Shown in pieces: positions 1 to 9,587 of a DNA stretch of 36,710 nucleotides. Both the position numbers and the translations under genes were made by a program. Under the pieces are notes generated by a model. The model ran no database searches, was not told the DNA's origin, and saw nothing but the letters and a program-made list of their open reading frames with translations. The DNA is from Albidovulum sp. (GTDB taxonomy: Bacteria; Pseudomonadota; Alphaproteobacteria; Rhodobacterales; Rhodobacteraceae). Numbering within the stretch: the stretch's first letter is position 1; each line of letters begins with the position of its first letter. The DNA is taken from positions 1 through 36,710 of the forward strand of contig JAPPFL010000019.1 in the NCBI GenBank assembly GCA_028823855.1. Direction: 5' to 3'.

Positions 1-206
1 TCCTTGATAAAAAAGGATTTATTAACAATGACTTATGATTCAAACTCTTAGGGTCAGAAGCCCTCCCAATAGGCGTCGATCGCAACTAAATCGTCAAATA
101 ATGGTTCCGAACCGAAAATTGCGAGCGCGACTTCGCTTCTTCGGTCCACAAGGGGCATTGGAAGTGCAAGCACTAGAAGTAAATCGCCGTTTCCATTAGC
201 TACGCT

Positions 207-722
207 CTACTTTCCAGAAACGAGAGTCCACCAATTCTTACCGCTCGCTTCCTGATACCAACCGATTCCGATTTGCGTTGCCCGCGGGTCGAGAATAACG
301 TCGCGCGTTCCCCTTTCGCCAAGCCATGCAACGATAGTCTGAAAATCGTTTTCGTAGGACTCGGAGATATTTTCGCCAAGGAACATTCCGGTGTAGAGGC
401 TTCTTGCTGCTCGGTCTAAAGGCGATGATCCGTCCGACCCAAAATGCCATGGCCGATTTTGCAGCGACATATCGAAAGAGTGAGTCTGCGCCGCCGCATT
501 CAACGCCGAAGACAATTCTACCTGTGTCAGTCCGTTCTGCTGCCGCGCCAAATTCACAAGGTCGAGCATTCGGTACATTATTCTGATTTTTCTTGCTTTC
601 GCGTCCTCAACATCGATTTTGGTTTCAGCGGCATCCCGAGGTAGCGCACCGGTCATGGCAACGGGATTGCATCCGGCCAAAGCGAAAATTAAGAATATTT
701 GCGCAAGAAATGTTGCTTTCAT
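207..722 (-). CDS. CAP/SCP-domain lipoprotein
   Basis: A 171-residue protein. It begins with a short basic and hydrophobic stretch ending in the lipobox ALAGC (residues 14-18), so it should be lipidated on Cys18 and anchored in an envelope membrane. The rest resembles a bacterial CAP (SCP/PR1) domain: LVNLARQQNGL, then HSFDMSLQNRPWHFGSDG, then GENI, and a C-terminal region with IGIGWY and NWWTLVSG. These match the usual order of the His-bearing helix, the HFG segment, the GENI motif and the final strand. The molecular role of bacterial CAP proteins is mostly unknown. I see no convincing Shine-Dalgarno sequence, but the lipoprotein signal supports this start. It ends in TAG. It is transcribed away from the L,D-transpeptidase gene. 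Confidence 0.8.
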   Translation of the reverse strand: MKATFLAQIFLIFALAGCNPVAMTGALPRDAAETKIDVEDAKARKIRIMYRMLDLVNLARQQNGLTQVELSSALNAAAQTHSFDMSLQNRPWHFGSDGSSPLDRAARSLYTGMFLGENISESYENDFQTIVAWLGERGTRDVILDPRATQIGIGWYQEASGKNWWTLVSGK

Positions 723-888
723 AAAAATTCGGCCTTGATTCTGTGTCGAATTCGATATTTCATCATGAGGAGGAATACAATTTTTTCACGCCTTCAAGTA
801 AAATTCATTTGCCGGCATTTGAGAAACCGCTATACGTCGTTTCGGACATGCCCCGGCTATCGCGGCCAAGCAATATCGGGTTCGAGAG

Positions 889-1500
889 ATGACCAATTCA
901 TATTTCAGTCGAAGAGAATTTGCGTGTTCGCTTGCGGCGGGCTTAGGGTCGCTGGCGGCGGCTTCGGCAGCGGCCCAGGATCGTAACGAATCTACGTCGA
1001 TTGCTTCGGAAATAGAAGAGGCTCCTTCCAGACGCGTCATTCGTAATTCGTCGAGTTTCCGTTCCAAGCAATGGCATCCCTATTTCTCCAGTCTCAGAAA
1101 TGGCGCGATTTTGGTCGATATCGATTCGCGTTCATTGAATTACTGGTCCGAAGACGAATCTGTATTCCTGCTGTATCCGACCAGCGTGCCGATTTCCCCG
1201 GAATTGACTAAGCTCGGCCGAACCAGCGTGGTTCGGAAAGTGGAAGGGCCATCATGGCGACCCACGCCGTCGATGCTGGAACGCAACCCGGATTGGCCCG
1301 TTTACATTCCGCCGGGCCCGGAAAATCCGCTAGGCACGCACGCTCTCTACCTTTCCTGGCAATTTTACAGGATCCATGGGACCCACGACACGCGCAAGAT
1401 CGGCCGAAAATCCTCGGACGGTTGCATCGGACTTTACAACGAGCATATTGCCGAACTGTTCAGCCATGCGAAAGTAGGCACCCAGGTTTTGCTAATCTAG
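889..1500 (+). CDS. Tat-exported L,D-transpeptidase (YkuD domain)
   Basis: A 203-residue protein. The N-terminus has a twin-arginine signal (SRREF, residues 7-11, followed by an Ala-rich hydrophobic run), so export of a folded protein by Tat is likely. The C-terminal half carries the YkuD active-site signature: His163 in RIHGTHD and Cys179 in SSDGCIGL, 16 residues apart, the family spacing. The segment HALYLSW upstream fits the preceding beta strands. L,D-transpeptidases make 3-3 cross-links in peptidoglycan or attach proteins to it. The start follows a GAGAG stretch. It stops at TAG. The divergent neighbour is the CAP lipoprotein, so both adjacent genes act in the cell envelope. Confidence 0.88.
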   Translation: MTNSYFSRREFACSLAAGLGSLAAASAAAQDRNESTSIASEIEEAPSRRVIRNSSSFRSKQWHPYFSSLRNGAILVDIDSRSLNYWSEDESVFLLYPTSVPISPELTKLGRTSVVRKVEGPSWRPTPSMLERNPDWPVYIPPGPENPLGTHALYLSWQFYRIHGTHDTRKIGRKSSDGCIGLYNEHIAELFSHAKVGTQVLLI

Positions 1501-2416
1501 AATCATTCGCTGCAATATTCGCGAAATTCGGCAGTTTCCCGCGACTGTTGCTGTGAAGATTCGGCTCGATATTCGAGCCGGAAGCGCCGCAATTTCTCGA
1601 CTGGGGAAATTTTCGTTTTTCGTCGATGCAATTTAGGTATTCGACGCGTCCGGATTCGCCTAGATTCCCGCTCGGAAACGAACGATTCGGTTTCGACAAA
1701 TTGGAGAGTATTCGAAAGCGCTCGGCCGCGCTGACGGGAAAAAATACGTTTGCCGTCGCGCGGAAAAAGCGGAGAATCGAGTAAGAATCGCAGAGCCACG
1801 CACCGCAGGGACTATTCTGTCAAATTTGCCAAAGCATGGCGGCGTCGAATTTCGACACCGTATGTAGAGTCAAAAGTATTCGCAAACCGACGACGACTTA
1901 GATCGCGTCGATTCACTCGTTCTCATTTCGCCGCTTGAACCTGATATCGTTAGAATTCAGCCTTTGGATTCCGGCGCAAGTTTATTCCAAGCACTTTTCA
2001 CGATTCGATAATTCTAAGCCGTTCGATCGCGCTGCTTTAACTCGCGCCGAATGTTGATGCTAACCGTCCGCGAATTTTTTGCATAAGTCGCACGGATGCC
2101 GCGAACTTGAGGTCATCATCGTCGCTTCCAGTTCACGGCCATTCGGTTCGGCCCTCTCGTAAGCATTTTACGTCGCCGCGCCACCGATTTCGCTTCAATT
2201 GCATCGCTCCGCCTCGACTTGAAGTGCAATCCCTGAATCGGCCGGCTATCGGGACATTGGGAAATTTTTTTTCGTGCCGCCTCGGGACGATTCGGGAGAG
2301 ATGCCGGAGTTCGGCTCCGGCTCCGGTCTCTGCCAATCCAAATCGCCAAGCATCCGTGCACGCTACAAAGAATCGGATTCTGATTTGCGCGCCCGGAAAT
2401 CGACCGTTTGACTCAA
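1501..2416. other. Gene-poor stretch
   Basis: About 0.9 kb in which no frame on either strand gives a recognisable protein. It is AT-richer than its neighbours and has many TTCG/CGAA words. The only clear local structure is the hairpin at 1562-1580. I see no RNA gene that I can name. Confidence 0.5.
1562..1580 (+). terminator. Hairpin downstream of the L,D-transpeptidase
   Basis: A perfect 7-bp inverted repeat, CGGCTCG (1562-1568) and CGAGCCG (1574-1580), with a 5-base loop, lies 61 bases after the stop codon. There is no T-run behind it, so intrinsic termination is uncertain. It could also stabilise the mRNA end. Confidence 0.3.
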
Positions 2417-2467
2417 TTTGGGCATTTTTTGCCAAAACCGAATAAATTTTGGGCATTTTTTCCAAAA
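2417..2467. promoter_or_regulatory. Two tandem near-palindromes upstream of glnK
   Basis: Two copies of the pattern TTTGGGC-A/T run-CCAAAA lie at 2417-2437 and 2447-2467. Their GGG blocks start 31 bases apart, close to three helical turns. Each is an inverted repeat: TTTGGGC/GCCAAA in the first and TTTTGG/CCAAAA in the second. They sit about 160 bases before the glnK start in an AT-rich tract. Two same-faced sites of this form look like a regulator-binding region for the nitrogen operon. They do not match the NtrC consensus that I know, so the binding protein is unknown. Confidence 0.4.
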
Positions 2468-2624
2468 TTGCATATATTTTAATCTTTTTTTTCAAATAAG
2501 TCAATAATTGCGACCATTATTTCGTTCCTGCTGTTCGATTTCACTACTTGGTCGTGCGTCGCATTCGCGCCGGCTTATAGCCCGGCGGGACGACAATCAG
2601 CAGCTTGGCCGAAGGGAGATTGAC

Positions 2625-2963
2625 ATGAAGCTGATAAAATCCGTGATCAAACCATTCAAGCTGGAGGAAGTCAGGCAGGCGCTTACAGATGCCGGCGTGC
2701 CCGGCTTGATGGTTACGGAAATCAAGGGATACGGACGACAGTCCGGGCATACGGAAATCTACCGCGGCGCGGAGTACGAAGTGCATTTCGTGCCCAAGCT
2801 GAAACTCGAAATGGTTGTAGTCGACGACCTTGTCGATGCCGTTATCGAAGCGATCAGATCCAAAGCGAAGACCGGCCAAATCGGCGACGGAAAGATCTTC
2901 GTGCAGAACGTCGAGCAAACGATTCGGATCCGGACCGGCGAAACCGGCGAAGATGCGATCTGA
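2625..2963 (+). CDS. glnK: Nitrogen regulatory protein PII (GlnK/GlnB family)
   Basis: A 112-residue PII signal protein, the normal family length. It opens with the family start MKLIKSVIKPFKLEEVR. The T-loop carries the uridylylation site Tyr51 in RGAEYEVHFVPK, and the B-loop region TGQIGDGKIFV is intact. PII senses ATP/ADP, 2-oxoglutarate and glutamine. GlnK docks in the AmtB channel and blocks ammonium entry when nitrogen is plentiful. The start is the ATG at 2625, preceded by GAAGGGAG at 2611-2618. A longer in-frame extension from 2508 has no family support. The stop lies 26 bases before amtB, so the pair is one operon, the classic glnK-amtB arrangement. The pairing favours the name glnK over glnB. 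Confidence 0.95.
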   Translation: MKLIKSVIKPFKLEEVRQALTDAGVPGLMVTEIKGYGRQSGHTEIYRGAEYEVHFVPKLKLEMVVVDDLVDAVIEAIRSKAKTGQIGDGKIFVQNVEQTIRIRTGETGEDAI

Positions 2964-2989
2964 ACCTTCCCTAAATGAAAGAGAAGAAA

Positions 2990-4333
2990 ATGAGAAAATT
3001 CCTGAAATCAACGAGTTTTGCGCTAGTCCCGTTTCTGCTTTTTTCTCCGGCACTTGCGCAGGAGGCCGCCGCCGGAGAACCGGCGGAGCATACCGTTTTC
3101 ATACTCAATTCGTTTCTGTTCCTCGTCTGCGGATTCCTGGTCTTCTGGATGGCGGCCGGTTTCGCCATGCTGGAAGCGGGCCTCGTCAGAACGAAGAATA
3201 CAACCACGCAGCTCACCAAAAACGTTGGCCTATTTTCAATCGCGAGCATTCTTTACTGGCTTATCGGATACAATCTCATGTATCCGCTCGGCAATTGGTC
3301 CATCGGAACCGACGAGAGCGGCGGTTATCTAGGCGCCTTCGGCGTAGCCATCCTAGAAGGCGTGGGCATCGGCGCCGACGACGCCGACGACCTGTCCTAC
3401 GCGTCCACGGGTTCCGACTTCTTCTTCCAGTTGATGTTCTGCGCTACAGCCGCGTCGATTGTTTCCGGCACCCTAGCCGAGCGTATAAAGCTCTGGCCTT
3501 TCTTTATCTTCATCGCGGTCTTGACCGCCTTGATCTACCCGATCCAGGCATCTTGGAAATGGGGCGGCGGGTTCCTGGACACGCAGTTCGGATTCCTCGA
3601 CTTCGCCGGATCCACGGTTGTCCATTCGGTAGGCGGGTGGGCCGCGCTCGCAGGAGCGATTCTTTTGGGTGCGCGAACGGGAAAATACCGCAACGGTCAA
3701 GTCATCCCTATCATGGGATCGAATTTGCCGCTCGCAACGCTCGGAACCTTTGTACTCTGGCTGGGCTGGTTCGGTTTTAACGGCGGGTCGCAGCTTGCGC
3801 TCGGCAGCGTAGGCGACGCCGCCGACGTTAGCCGAATATTCGCCAACACGAATATGGCTGCGGCTGCGGGCGCCGTTACCGCCATGATCTTGACTCAGTT
3901 AATTTTCAAAAAGGTCGACTTGACAATGGTGCTAAACGGAGCGCTTGCAGGCCTAGTTGCCATCACTGCGGAGCCGTTAACTCCCTCGCTGTTCATGGCT
4001 CTCATCATTGGCGGGATCGGAGGCGTCATCGTCGTATTTGGCGTGCCGTTCCTCGACCGATTGAAGATCGACGATGTCGTCGGAGCTATCCCGGTCCATT
4101 TGTTCGCCGGAATCTGGGGAACGCTCGCGGTGCTACTTACCAACCCGGACGCGACATTCGTCGGACAGATCGTGCCAATCGTCATCGTCGGCGCTTTCGT
4201 CTTCGTCGTGTCCTACGCGGTGTGGTACGCCTTGAAAGTCTCGATCGGTATACGCGTCGGCGCAGAGGACGAAGTCAACGGCCTCGACACGACCGAATTG
4301 GGAATGGATGCCTATCCGGAATTCACGACCTGA
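2990..4333 (+). CDS. amtB: Ammonium transporter
   Basis: A 447-residue Amt-family ammonium channel of the inner membrane. It starts with a cleavable-looking signal (MRKFLKSTSF, a hydrophobic core, then SPALAQE), as in many proteobacterial AmtB proteins, followed by eleven predicted membrane segments. Family motifs visible include AGFAMLEAGLVRTKN near the N-terminus, DFAGSTVVHSVGGWAALAG with the first pore His, and GAIPVHLFAGIWGTLAV with the second. I chose the ATG at 2990 because AAAGAGAAG lies 4-12 bases upstream. An ATG at 2975 in the same frame would add only five charged residues. It is co-transcribed with glnK, whose product regulates it. Confidence 0.95.
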   Translation: MRKFLKSTSFALVPFLLFSPALAQEAAAGEPAEHTVFILNSFLFLVCGFLVFWMAAGFAMLEAGLVRTKNTTTQLTKNVGLFSIASILYWLIGYNLMYPLGNWSIGTDESGGYLGAFGVAILEGVGIGADDADDLSYASTGSDFFFQLMFCATAASIVSGTLAERIKLWPFFIFIAVLTALIYPIQASWKWGGGFLDTQFGFLDFAGSTVVHSVGGWAALAGAILLGARTGKYRNGQVIPIMGSNLPLATLGTFVLWLGWFGFNGGSQLALGSVGDAADVSRIFANTNMAAAAGAVTAMILTQLIFKKVDLTMVLNGALAGLVAITAEPLTPSLFMALIIGGIGGVIVVFGVPFLDRLKIDDVVGAIPVHLFAGIWGTLAVLLTNPDATFVGQIVPIVIVGAFVFVVSYAVWYALKVSIGIRVGAEDEVNGLDTTELGMDAYPEFTT

Positions 4334-4356
4334 GTTAACGAGGCGGTTCAGCCGAT

Positions 4357-4378
4357 CCCGGGCGAGCAATCGCCCGGG
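4357..4378 (+). terminator. Hairpin terminator after amtB
   Basis: A perfect 9-bp GC-rich stem, CCCGGGCGA (4357-4365) and TCGCCCGGG (4370-4378), with the stable tetraloop GCAA, followed by AATTCTT. It lies between the convergent amtB and succinate-semialdehyde dehydrogenase genes and could serve both. Confidence 0.75.
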
Positions 4379-4443
4379 AATTCTTGATAAACTGGGAACG
4401 GATCCTCTTTGCCCAATTTTCCGATTTCTTGGCGGATTTCGGA

Positions 4444-5919
4444 TCAGAGCCCGATGCAGAGATATTTCAACTCAAGGTATTCGTCGATTCCGTGACGCGA
4501 GCCTTCGCGGCCGATTCCCGACTGCTTGACGCCTCCGAACGGCGCCGATTCAGTGGACAGCAAGCCCGTATTGATTGCAACCATTCCATATTCCAGAGCT
4601 TCCGCCACGCGCCACACTCGCGACAGGTCCTTGGCGTAGAAGTACGAAGCGAGCCCGTGAATCGTATCATTCGCCAATTCTATGACTTCCTCTTCAGTTT
4701 CGAACCTGAATAGCGGCGCGACGGGGCCAAACGTTTCGTCTCGAGCGACAACCATGTCCTGCGTAACGTTTGCAATTACGGTCGGTTCGAACCAGGTTCC
4801 GGCAGCGCCATGGCGACTGCCTCCAGTTACAAGCGAGGCACCCTTCTCAAGCGCGTCCGCAATGTGCTCTTCGACCTTTTTCACGGCATCTTCCGAAATC
4901 AGCGGACCAGTATTGACTCCGTCCTGAAATCCATCGCCCAAGGTTAGCCCGCCAACGGCGGCGGAGAGCTTTTCGGCGAATTCGTCATACACGCCCGACT
5001 GCACATAGAGCCTGTTGGCGCAGACGCATGTCTGGCCGTTGTTGCGATACTTGGAGATCATTGCGCCGGCAACCGCGGCATCGATGTCGGCATCGTCGAA
5101 CACAATGAATGGCGCGTTGCCGCCGAGCTCCATTGAGACCTTCTTGATCTGCGCGGCCGACTGCCTCATCAAAATTCGGCCTACTTCCGTAGAACCGGTG
5201 AAAGTAATTTTGCGAACGGTCGGGTTTGTGCAGAATTCTTCTCCGATCGCGCTGGATTTTTTCGAAGTCACAACTGAAAAAAGCCCTGCAGGGATACCGG
5301 CGCGCTCGCCAAGAACAGCCAGAGCAAGAGCTGAAAGCGGCGTTTCGCTTGCCGGTCGCGCGACGAAAGCGCATCCCGCGGCGAATGCGGGACCAGCTTT
5401 ACGGGTTATCATTGCGTTCGGAAAGTTCCATGGCGTTATCGAGGCAACAACGCCGACCGGTTGCTTTATGACAATTATTCGCTTGTCGGCCTGAGGACCG
5501 GGAACGGTTTCTCCGTAGACGCGCTTCGCCTCTTCGGCAAACCATTCTACAAATGAAGCCCCATACGCGATTTCGCCTCTCGATTCAGCGAACGGCTTGC
5601 CCATCTCGGCCGTAAGGATCGCCGCGAGGTCGTCCGCATTCGCCATCATGAGATCATACCATTTGCGCAATATGTTCGCTCGTTCCTTGCCCGTGAGCTC
5701 CGCCCACTTTTTCCACGCTACATCCGCGGCTTCTATGGCCCGGCGAGCTTCGGCAACTCCGAGATCGGCGACTTCGGTGATTACGTCGCCTCTGGAAGGA
5801 TTCAGGACGGGAAACGTCGCGCCGTCATCGGCGTCGATCCATTCGCCTGCGACGTAGGCTTTGGAAGCCAGCAATCCGGGGTCTTTGAGCATTGACGTGA
5901 TATTGGTTGCATCGAGCAT
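4444..5919 (-). CDS. gabD: NAD(P)-dependent succinate-semialdehyde dehydrogenase
   Basis: A 491-residue aldehyde dehydrogenase with the class I/II layout. The cofactor-binding segment is VASITPWNFPNAMITRK. FTGSTEVGR is the glycine motif, and the general-base Glu lies in SMELGGNAPF. The catalytic Cys is in NNGQTCVCANR; the second Cys two residues later is typical of GabD and takes part in redox control in some homologues. The C-terminal SAPFGGVKQSGIGREGSR is also GabD-like. The enzyme oxidises succinic semialdehyde to succinate at the end of the GABA shunt and related routes. The family assignment is firm. The exact substrate is inferred, since glutarate-semialdehyde dehydrogenases look similar. 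It stands alone and converges on amtB. Confidence 0.88.
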   Translation of the reverse strand: MLDATNITSMLKDPGLLASKAYVAGEWIDADDGATFPVLNPSRGDVITEVADLGVAEARRAIEAADVAWKKWAELTGKERANILRKWYDLMMANADDLAAILTAEMGKPFAESRGEIAYGASFVEWFAEEAKRVYGETVPGPQADKRIIVIKQPVGVVASITPWNFPNAMITRKAGPAFAAGCAFVARPASETPLSALALAVLGERAGIPAGLFSVVTSKKSSAIGEEFCTNPTVRKITFTGSTEVGRILMRQSAAQIKKVSMELGGNAPFIVFDDADIDAAVAGAMISKYRNNGQTCVCANRLYVQSGVYDEFAEKLSAAVGGLTLGDGFQDGVNTGPLISEDAVKKVEEHIADALEKGASLVTGGSRHGAAGTWFEPTVIANVTQDMVVARDETFGPVAPLFRFETEEEVIELANDTIHGLASYFYAKDLSRVWRVAEALEYGMVAINTGLLSTESAPFGGVKQSGIGREGSRHGIDEYLELKYLCIGL

Positions 5920-6098
5920 TTCAAACTGTCCTTCTTTGAATTATCTTGCGATTCGGCGATCGAGTTCGACGGATCGCCCGCCGCTTTGCCATATCAATTC
6001 ATGGCAGCGAACTCTTGCGAGCGGTTTTTTTCGATTGCGGACGCTATAACCCTTTTGCACCGGAAGTTCCAAGCCTTGCTTTGCAAAATTCGCAATTT

Positions 6099-6980
6099 TC
6101 ACGGCGCGTTGGGCTGCGGCGTCTCGCCCGCGAGCGAAGACAGGCCCGACAGGTAGTCGGGATAAGCCAAAGACAAACCCAATTGCCGCTTGAGCTTTTC
6201 GTTGGAGACCTTCTTCGACTCCGAATAAAAGCTCCGAGCCATACGCGTCATCTCGGCGCTTTCGAACGGGACAGCTTCCGGTAAAGGCACGCCGAGCAGC
6301 TCCGAGGCAAATGCGACGACCTCCTGGGGCGGGGCGGGAAGATCGTCGCAAAGATTGTAGATTTCTCCCGGTTCCGGCTTTTCGATGGAGGCCGCGAGGG
6401 CTTTCGCGATGTCTTCGACATGGATACGGTTGAAAACTTGGTTTTTCTTGATGATGCGACGGCCCCTGCCCGTTTTGACCGCCTCTAGCGGCCCTCGCCC
6501 CGGCCCGTAAATCCCGGCCAGCCGAAAAATGTGCAGCGGCAGGCCGCATTTAGTCGCCAGCTTCTGCCACGCGCGCTCCGCATCAACTCTGCGCCGGCCT
6601 CTTTCGGTCGTGGGAGCAAGCGGCGACTCTTCATCGACCCATCGACCGCCTCGATCGCCGTAAACAGCGGTCGTAGACAAATAGCCCGCCCAGCAAATAC
6701 CGGACGCCGACGAAATTATTTCCTCTCCATAGGCTTCTATCACGGGGTCGCCTCGGTCGCCGGGCGCAATGGACATCAAAAGATGGGTGGCATTTTCGAT
6801 CGCGGGAGCCAGGTCGCCGCCCGGCCAAATTATCGAATCGATTTGGAGCAGTTTTGCGCTTGCCGCCTTTTCCGGCGACCGCGTGCTCCCGATAATTCTC
6901 CATTCGCCTGTCGAAAGCAGAAGGCGTGAAAGCGCGCGCGCGCTATAGCCGACTCCGAAGCAAAGTAGAGTTCGCTTCAA
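6099..6980 (-). CDS. SDR-fold NAD(P)-dependent epimerase-like protein
   Basis: A 293-residue atypical short-chain dehydrogenase. The N-terminal nucleotide site is [11 protein letters not shown], matching the GxGYxA form of the YeeZ-type family rather than the usual GxxGxx[14 protein letters not shown] supplies the Ser-Thr/Tyr region, followed by [12 protein letters not shown], a conserved block of NAD-dependent epimerases, and RIHVEDIA. Substrate unknown. Its start overlaps the queG stop by 4 bases (6977-6980), so it is the last gene of a GST-queG-SDR operon. That order recurs in alphaproteobacteria as I know them. No residue of the core appears to be missing. Confidence 0.85.
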   Translation of the reverse strand: MKRTLLCFGVGYSARALSRLLLSTGEWRIIGSTRSPEKAASAKLLQIDSIIWPGGDLAPAIENATHLLMSIAPGDRGDPVIEAYGEEIISSASGICWAGYLSTTAVYGDRGGRWVDEESPLAPTTERGRRRVDAERAWQKLATKCGLPLHIFRLAGIYGPGRGPLEAVKTGRGRRIIKKNQVFNRIHVEDIAKALAASIEKPEPGEIYNLCDDLPAPPQEVVAFASELLGVPLPEAVPFESAEMTRMARSFYSESKKVSNEKLKRQLGLSLAYPDYLSGLSSLAGETPQPNAP

Positions 6981-8062
6981 TCGCGCCGACCTCGAATTTC
7001 CGAACGGCCGCTCGCGGTCCCGCGCTTCCTGTCGTCCAAGCGGGCGATCGCCCAGCGCGCTGCATCGGAGACGACCGGGTCGGGGTCAGCTCGAAGCGGC
7101 GATGCCGCCGACGCCAATTCGCGGATCCCGGAATTAGCTATCGCATAGAGCGCATTTCTCACAATGCGGCTGCGCCCGGTTCGCTTGATCGGCGAGCCGC
7201 GAAATTTGTTCCTGAATCCTGCCTCGTCCAAACGGACGATTTCCGCAAGCTCCGGCGCGTTAGGGGGACGGCCGGCATGGTATCGGCACTCGCGCGCAGC
7301 GGCCGCGAACTTGTTCCATGGGCAAATGGCAAGGCAATCATCGCAACCGTAAATCCGGTTGCCGAGCAACGGCCGGAGAGACTCTTCGACCATTCCCTTG
7401 TGCTCGATCGTTAGATAGGAGATGCATCGGCGTGCATCGAGCTGGTAGGGAGCGGGAAACGCGTTCGTCGGGCATATGTCGAGACAACGGCGACAGCTGC
7501 CGCACCGGTCCCGCTCCGATTCGTCGAACGGCAGCTCGATTGTTGTAAATATCGCCCCAAGAAAGAACCAGTTGCCGAGTCGGCGGCTCAGCAAATTCGT
7601 ATGCTTGCCTTGCCATCCTATTCCGGCGGCCGCCGCCAGCGGCTTTTCCATGACGGGCGCGGTATCGACAAAGACCTTGATCTCGGCACCTTCCGCTTGG
7701 TCAAGCAGCCATCTCCCGACCCGCTTCAACCTTTTCTTGACCAAGTCATGGTAGTCGCGGTTTTGGGCGTAGGCGGAGATAGCTCCTTTGTCCGGCTGCT
7801 TCAATATTTCGAAAGGATCGAATTTTGGAGCATATGATTGCGCCACCATCACGACAGATCGCGCTTCCGGCCAGAGCGACGACGGGGAGCTGCGCCACTC
7901 GAATCTGCGCTCCATCCAGTTCATGGTGCCGTGGCGCTTCAATTTGAGAAATTCCGCAAGCCTGCTTCGAGCATTCGGAATCGATGCGGGCGAGCAGATT
8001 CCGACAGCATCGAAGCCTTCGGCTCGCGCCTTTCGTTTCAAATCGTCGGCAATTGGCTTCAA
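6977..8062 (-). CDS. queG: Epoxyqueuosine reductase QueG
   Basis: A 361-residue cytoplasmic enzyme carrying out the last step of queuosine synthesis: reduction of epoxyqueuosine to queuosine in the wobble position of GUN-decoding tRNAs, using cobalamin and two 4Fe-4S clusters. Two ferredoxin-like Cys motifs are present, [16 protein letters not shown] and [31 protein letters not shown] and [17 protein letters not shown] are further family blocks. The N-terminus ([11 protein letters not shown]) is full length. Both ends overlap neighbours by 4 bases, indicating translational coupling with the upstream GST and downstream SDR genes. Confidence 0.93.
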   Translation of the reverse strand: MKPIADDLKRKARAEGFDAVGICSPASIPNARSRLAEFLKLKRHGTMNWMERRFEWRSSPSSLWPEARSVVMVAQSYAPKFDPFEILKQPDKGAISAYAQNRDYHDLVKKRLKRVGRWLLDQAEGAEIKVFVDTAPVMEKPLAAAAGIGWQGKHTNLLSRRLGNWFFLGAIFTTIELPFDESERDRCGSCRRCLDICPTNAFPAPYQLDARRCISYLTIEHKGMVEESLRPLLGNRIYGCDDCLAICPWNKFAAAARECRYHAGRPPNAPELAEIVRLDEAGFRNKFRGSPIKRTGRSRIVRNALYAIANSGIRELASAASPLRADPDPVVSDAARWAIARLDDRKRGTASGRSEIRGRRD

Positions 8063-8733
8063 AAGTCCAAGTCTGTGTATTGGGGCGGCGGCCTGAATCC
8101 CGGAATGTAGTCAAGCAACAGCGATTTGAACGCGGGACGGGACTTCAAAGCGGAGTACCACTGCTTGACCAAATTGCTCTGCGACCAATCCAAATCGTCG
8201 AGGAAGTCAACGCAGGACAAATGCGCGGATGCCGCAAAATCGGCAAGCGTCATGTTTTCGCCGGCAAGCCACCGCCTTTCGCTCAGAAGCTTGTGCAAAT
8301 AGTCGATATGCTCCGGAATATTATTCAGCGCGAATCGAAGGTTTTTGCTATCCGGATGCCCCGTTCGCTGAATATACCGGTACATGCGTTCATTAAGGAG
8401 CCTCGAGGTCACTTCCGAATTGAATTTGTCATCGAACCAAAATACGAGCCGTCGAACTTCATATAGGCTTTCCGGTTCTTTCGGCAGTAGCGGCGGATTC
8501 GGATAAATCGCCTCCAAATATTCGCAGATCGCGTGGCTGTCGCTGTAAAGCTTTCCCTTCATGTTCAGCAGAGGAACTTTTCCGGAAGGATTAAGCATGA
8601 GGAATTCGGGGCGCTTTATCCAGTACTCCTCTTCGATCGTTTCAACCTCTATCTTTTTCTCCGCCAGCACCATTCGCAGCTTGCGGCAAAATGGCGACAA
8701 GGGGTAGTGATATAAAGCAACTGAATGCTTCAT
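8059..8733 (-). CDS. Glutathione S-transferase family protein
   Basis: A 224-residue protein with a thioredoxin-like N-terminal domain ([20 protein letters not shown]; the SPFC stretch is the catalytic region) and the cis-Pro/glutathione site [21 protein letters not shown] helical C-terminal domain includes the GST N-capping motif region [20 protein letters not shown]. It heads the operon and overlaps queG by 4 bases. Substrate is not predictable. The co-occurrence with queG is known from genome context, but I know of no proven functional link. Confidence 0.88.
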   Translation of the reverse strand: MKHSVALYHYPLSPFCRKLRMVLAEKKIEVETIEEEYWIKRPEFLMLNPSGKVPLLNMKGKLYSDSHAICEYLEAIYPNPPLLPKEPESLYEVRRLVFWFDDKFNSEVTSRLLNERMYRYIQRTGHPDSKNLRFALNNIPEHIDYLHKLLSERRWLAGENMTLADFAASAHLSCVDFLDDLDWSQSNLVKQWYSALKSRPAFKSLLLDYIPGFRPPPQYTDLDF

Positions 8734-8789
8734 CGCGTTTCTCGCTTATGATCTGCGTACTACTGTGTAATGCGTAGCTGTCGCAGAAA

Positions 8790-9512
8790 TCAAGTTTCGA
8801 AACAGGTTGCTCGCCCGTCGAGCGCTATCGTCAAAGCCCCATCCGCAATAACCGCCGTCCTGCGAGCTTGTCCCGGCGAGAGATCGTTGGCATCCAAATT
8901 CCTTGGATCAATTAATACAGCCGCTAGTCGCGAGGCATGATCCATGTCCAGATTTGCTGCATCCAAACCGAAATACTCCTGCGCCGCCGCTTGGATTCCA
9001 AACACGCCCTCGCCGAATTCGGCCATGTTCATGTAGACTTCGAGTATTCTCCTTTTGGACCAGAACGCCTCTACGCCGAAGGTGGCCAAAGTAATCGGCA
9101 GCCTCAAACTACGTGATTCGGAAGGCCAGAGCAAAGTTGCGGCCGCGGTCTGCTGGCTAATCGTGGATACGCCTACGTTGCCGCCCTGCGCAATGGATTT
9201 TCGAATTGCTTCTGGATCGAAGCCCCAATGCAGACAGAAATTCGCGTCTTCCGCCGCAACCAGGGTTCTATGAACGTGAGGCGGAACATCCTCGAATTCA
9301 ACCCATTCCCGCTGGATTCCGCCCAAGCGGAAAAACTCGTAAATCTCATGAATATTGGTCGGCGGATTGACGAACGAATATGTTGCCGCCAAACCCATCC
9401 AAATCGCGAATACCGCCACGAAAGTGCGCGCAACCCATTTGACTGCCTTGAGCGGCCGACGCAGGAATTTTCCGCCGCGGCTATTCTCCGCCTGGCGCTG
9501 CTCCGTTACCAT
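8790..9512 (-). CDS. mtgA: Monofunctional biosynthetic peptidoglycan transglycosylase
   Basis: A 240-residue GT51 glycosyltransferase that polymerises lipid II glycan strands without a transpeptidase domain. A single membrane helix lies at about residues 30-48. Motif 1 is AAEDANFCLHWGFDPEAI with catalytic Glu88. Motif 2 is GVSTISQQTAAATLLWPSES, where the family norm is GGSTITQQ followed by K/N-rich residues. Motif 3 is KRRILEVYMNMAEFGEGVFG. Length is normal for MtgA. It is separated from gltB by 75 bases and is probably transcribed with or independently of it; there is no overlap to decide this. Confidence 0.9.
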   Translation of the reverse strand: MVTEQRQAENSRGGKFLRRPLKAVKWVARTFVAVFAIWMGLAATYSFVNPPTNIHEIYEFFRLGGIQREWVEFEDVPPHVHRTLVAAEDANFCLHWGFDPEAIRKSIAQGGNVGVSTISQQTAAATLLWPSESRSLRLPITLATFGVEAFWSKRRILEVYMNMAEFGEGVFGIQAAAQEYFGLDAANLDMDHASRLAAVLIDPRNLDANDLSPGQARRTAVIADGALTIALDGRATCFET

Positions 9513-9587
9513 GACAGTATTTTCGCACGACAGCGCACTTTAGGGAAGCCATGCCGCCCGCGCCATCTCGATATCGGAAGGCCGATG

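Noticed and set aside
1-206. Gene at the left edge.
   Set aside because: No open frame with recognisable sequence; contains only AT-rich DNA downstream of the CAP lipoprotein gene.
2418-2433. Sigma-54 -24/-12 promoter before glnK (TGGGCATTTTTTGCC).
   Set aside because: The GG and GC pairs are two bases too close for the required spacing, and the sequence is better explained as a palindrome.
2508-2624. Longer N-terminus for GlnK.
   Set aside because: The PII family starts at MKLIK, and a good ribosome-binding site precedes the ATG at 2625.
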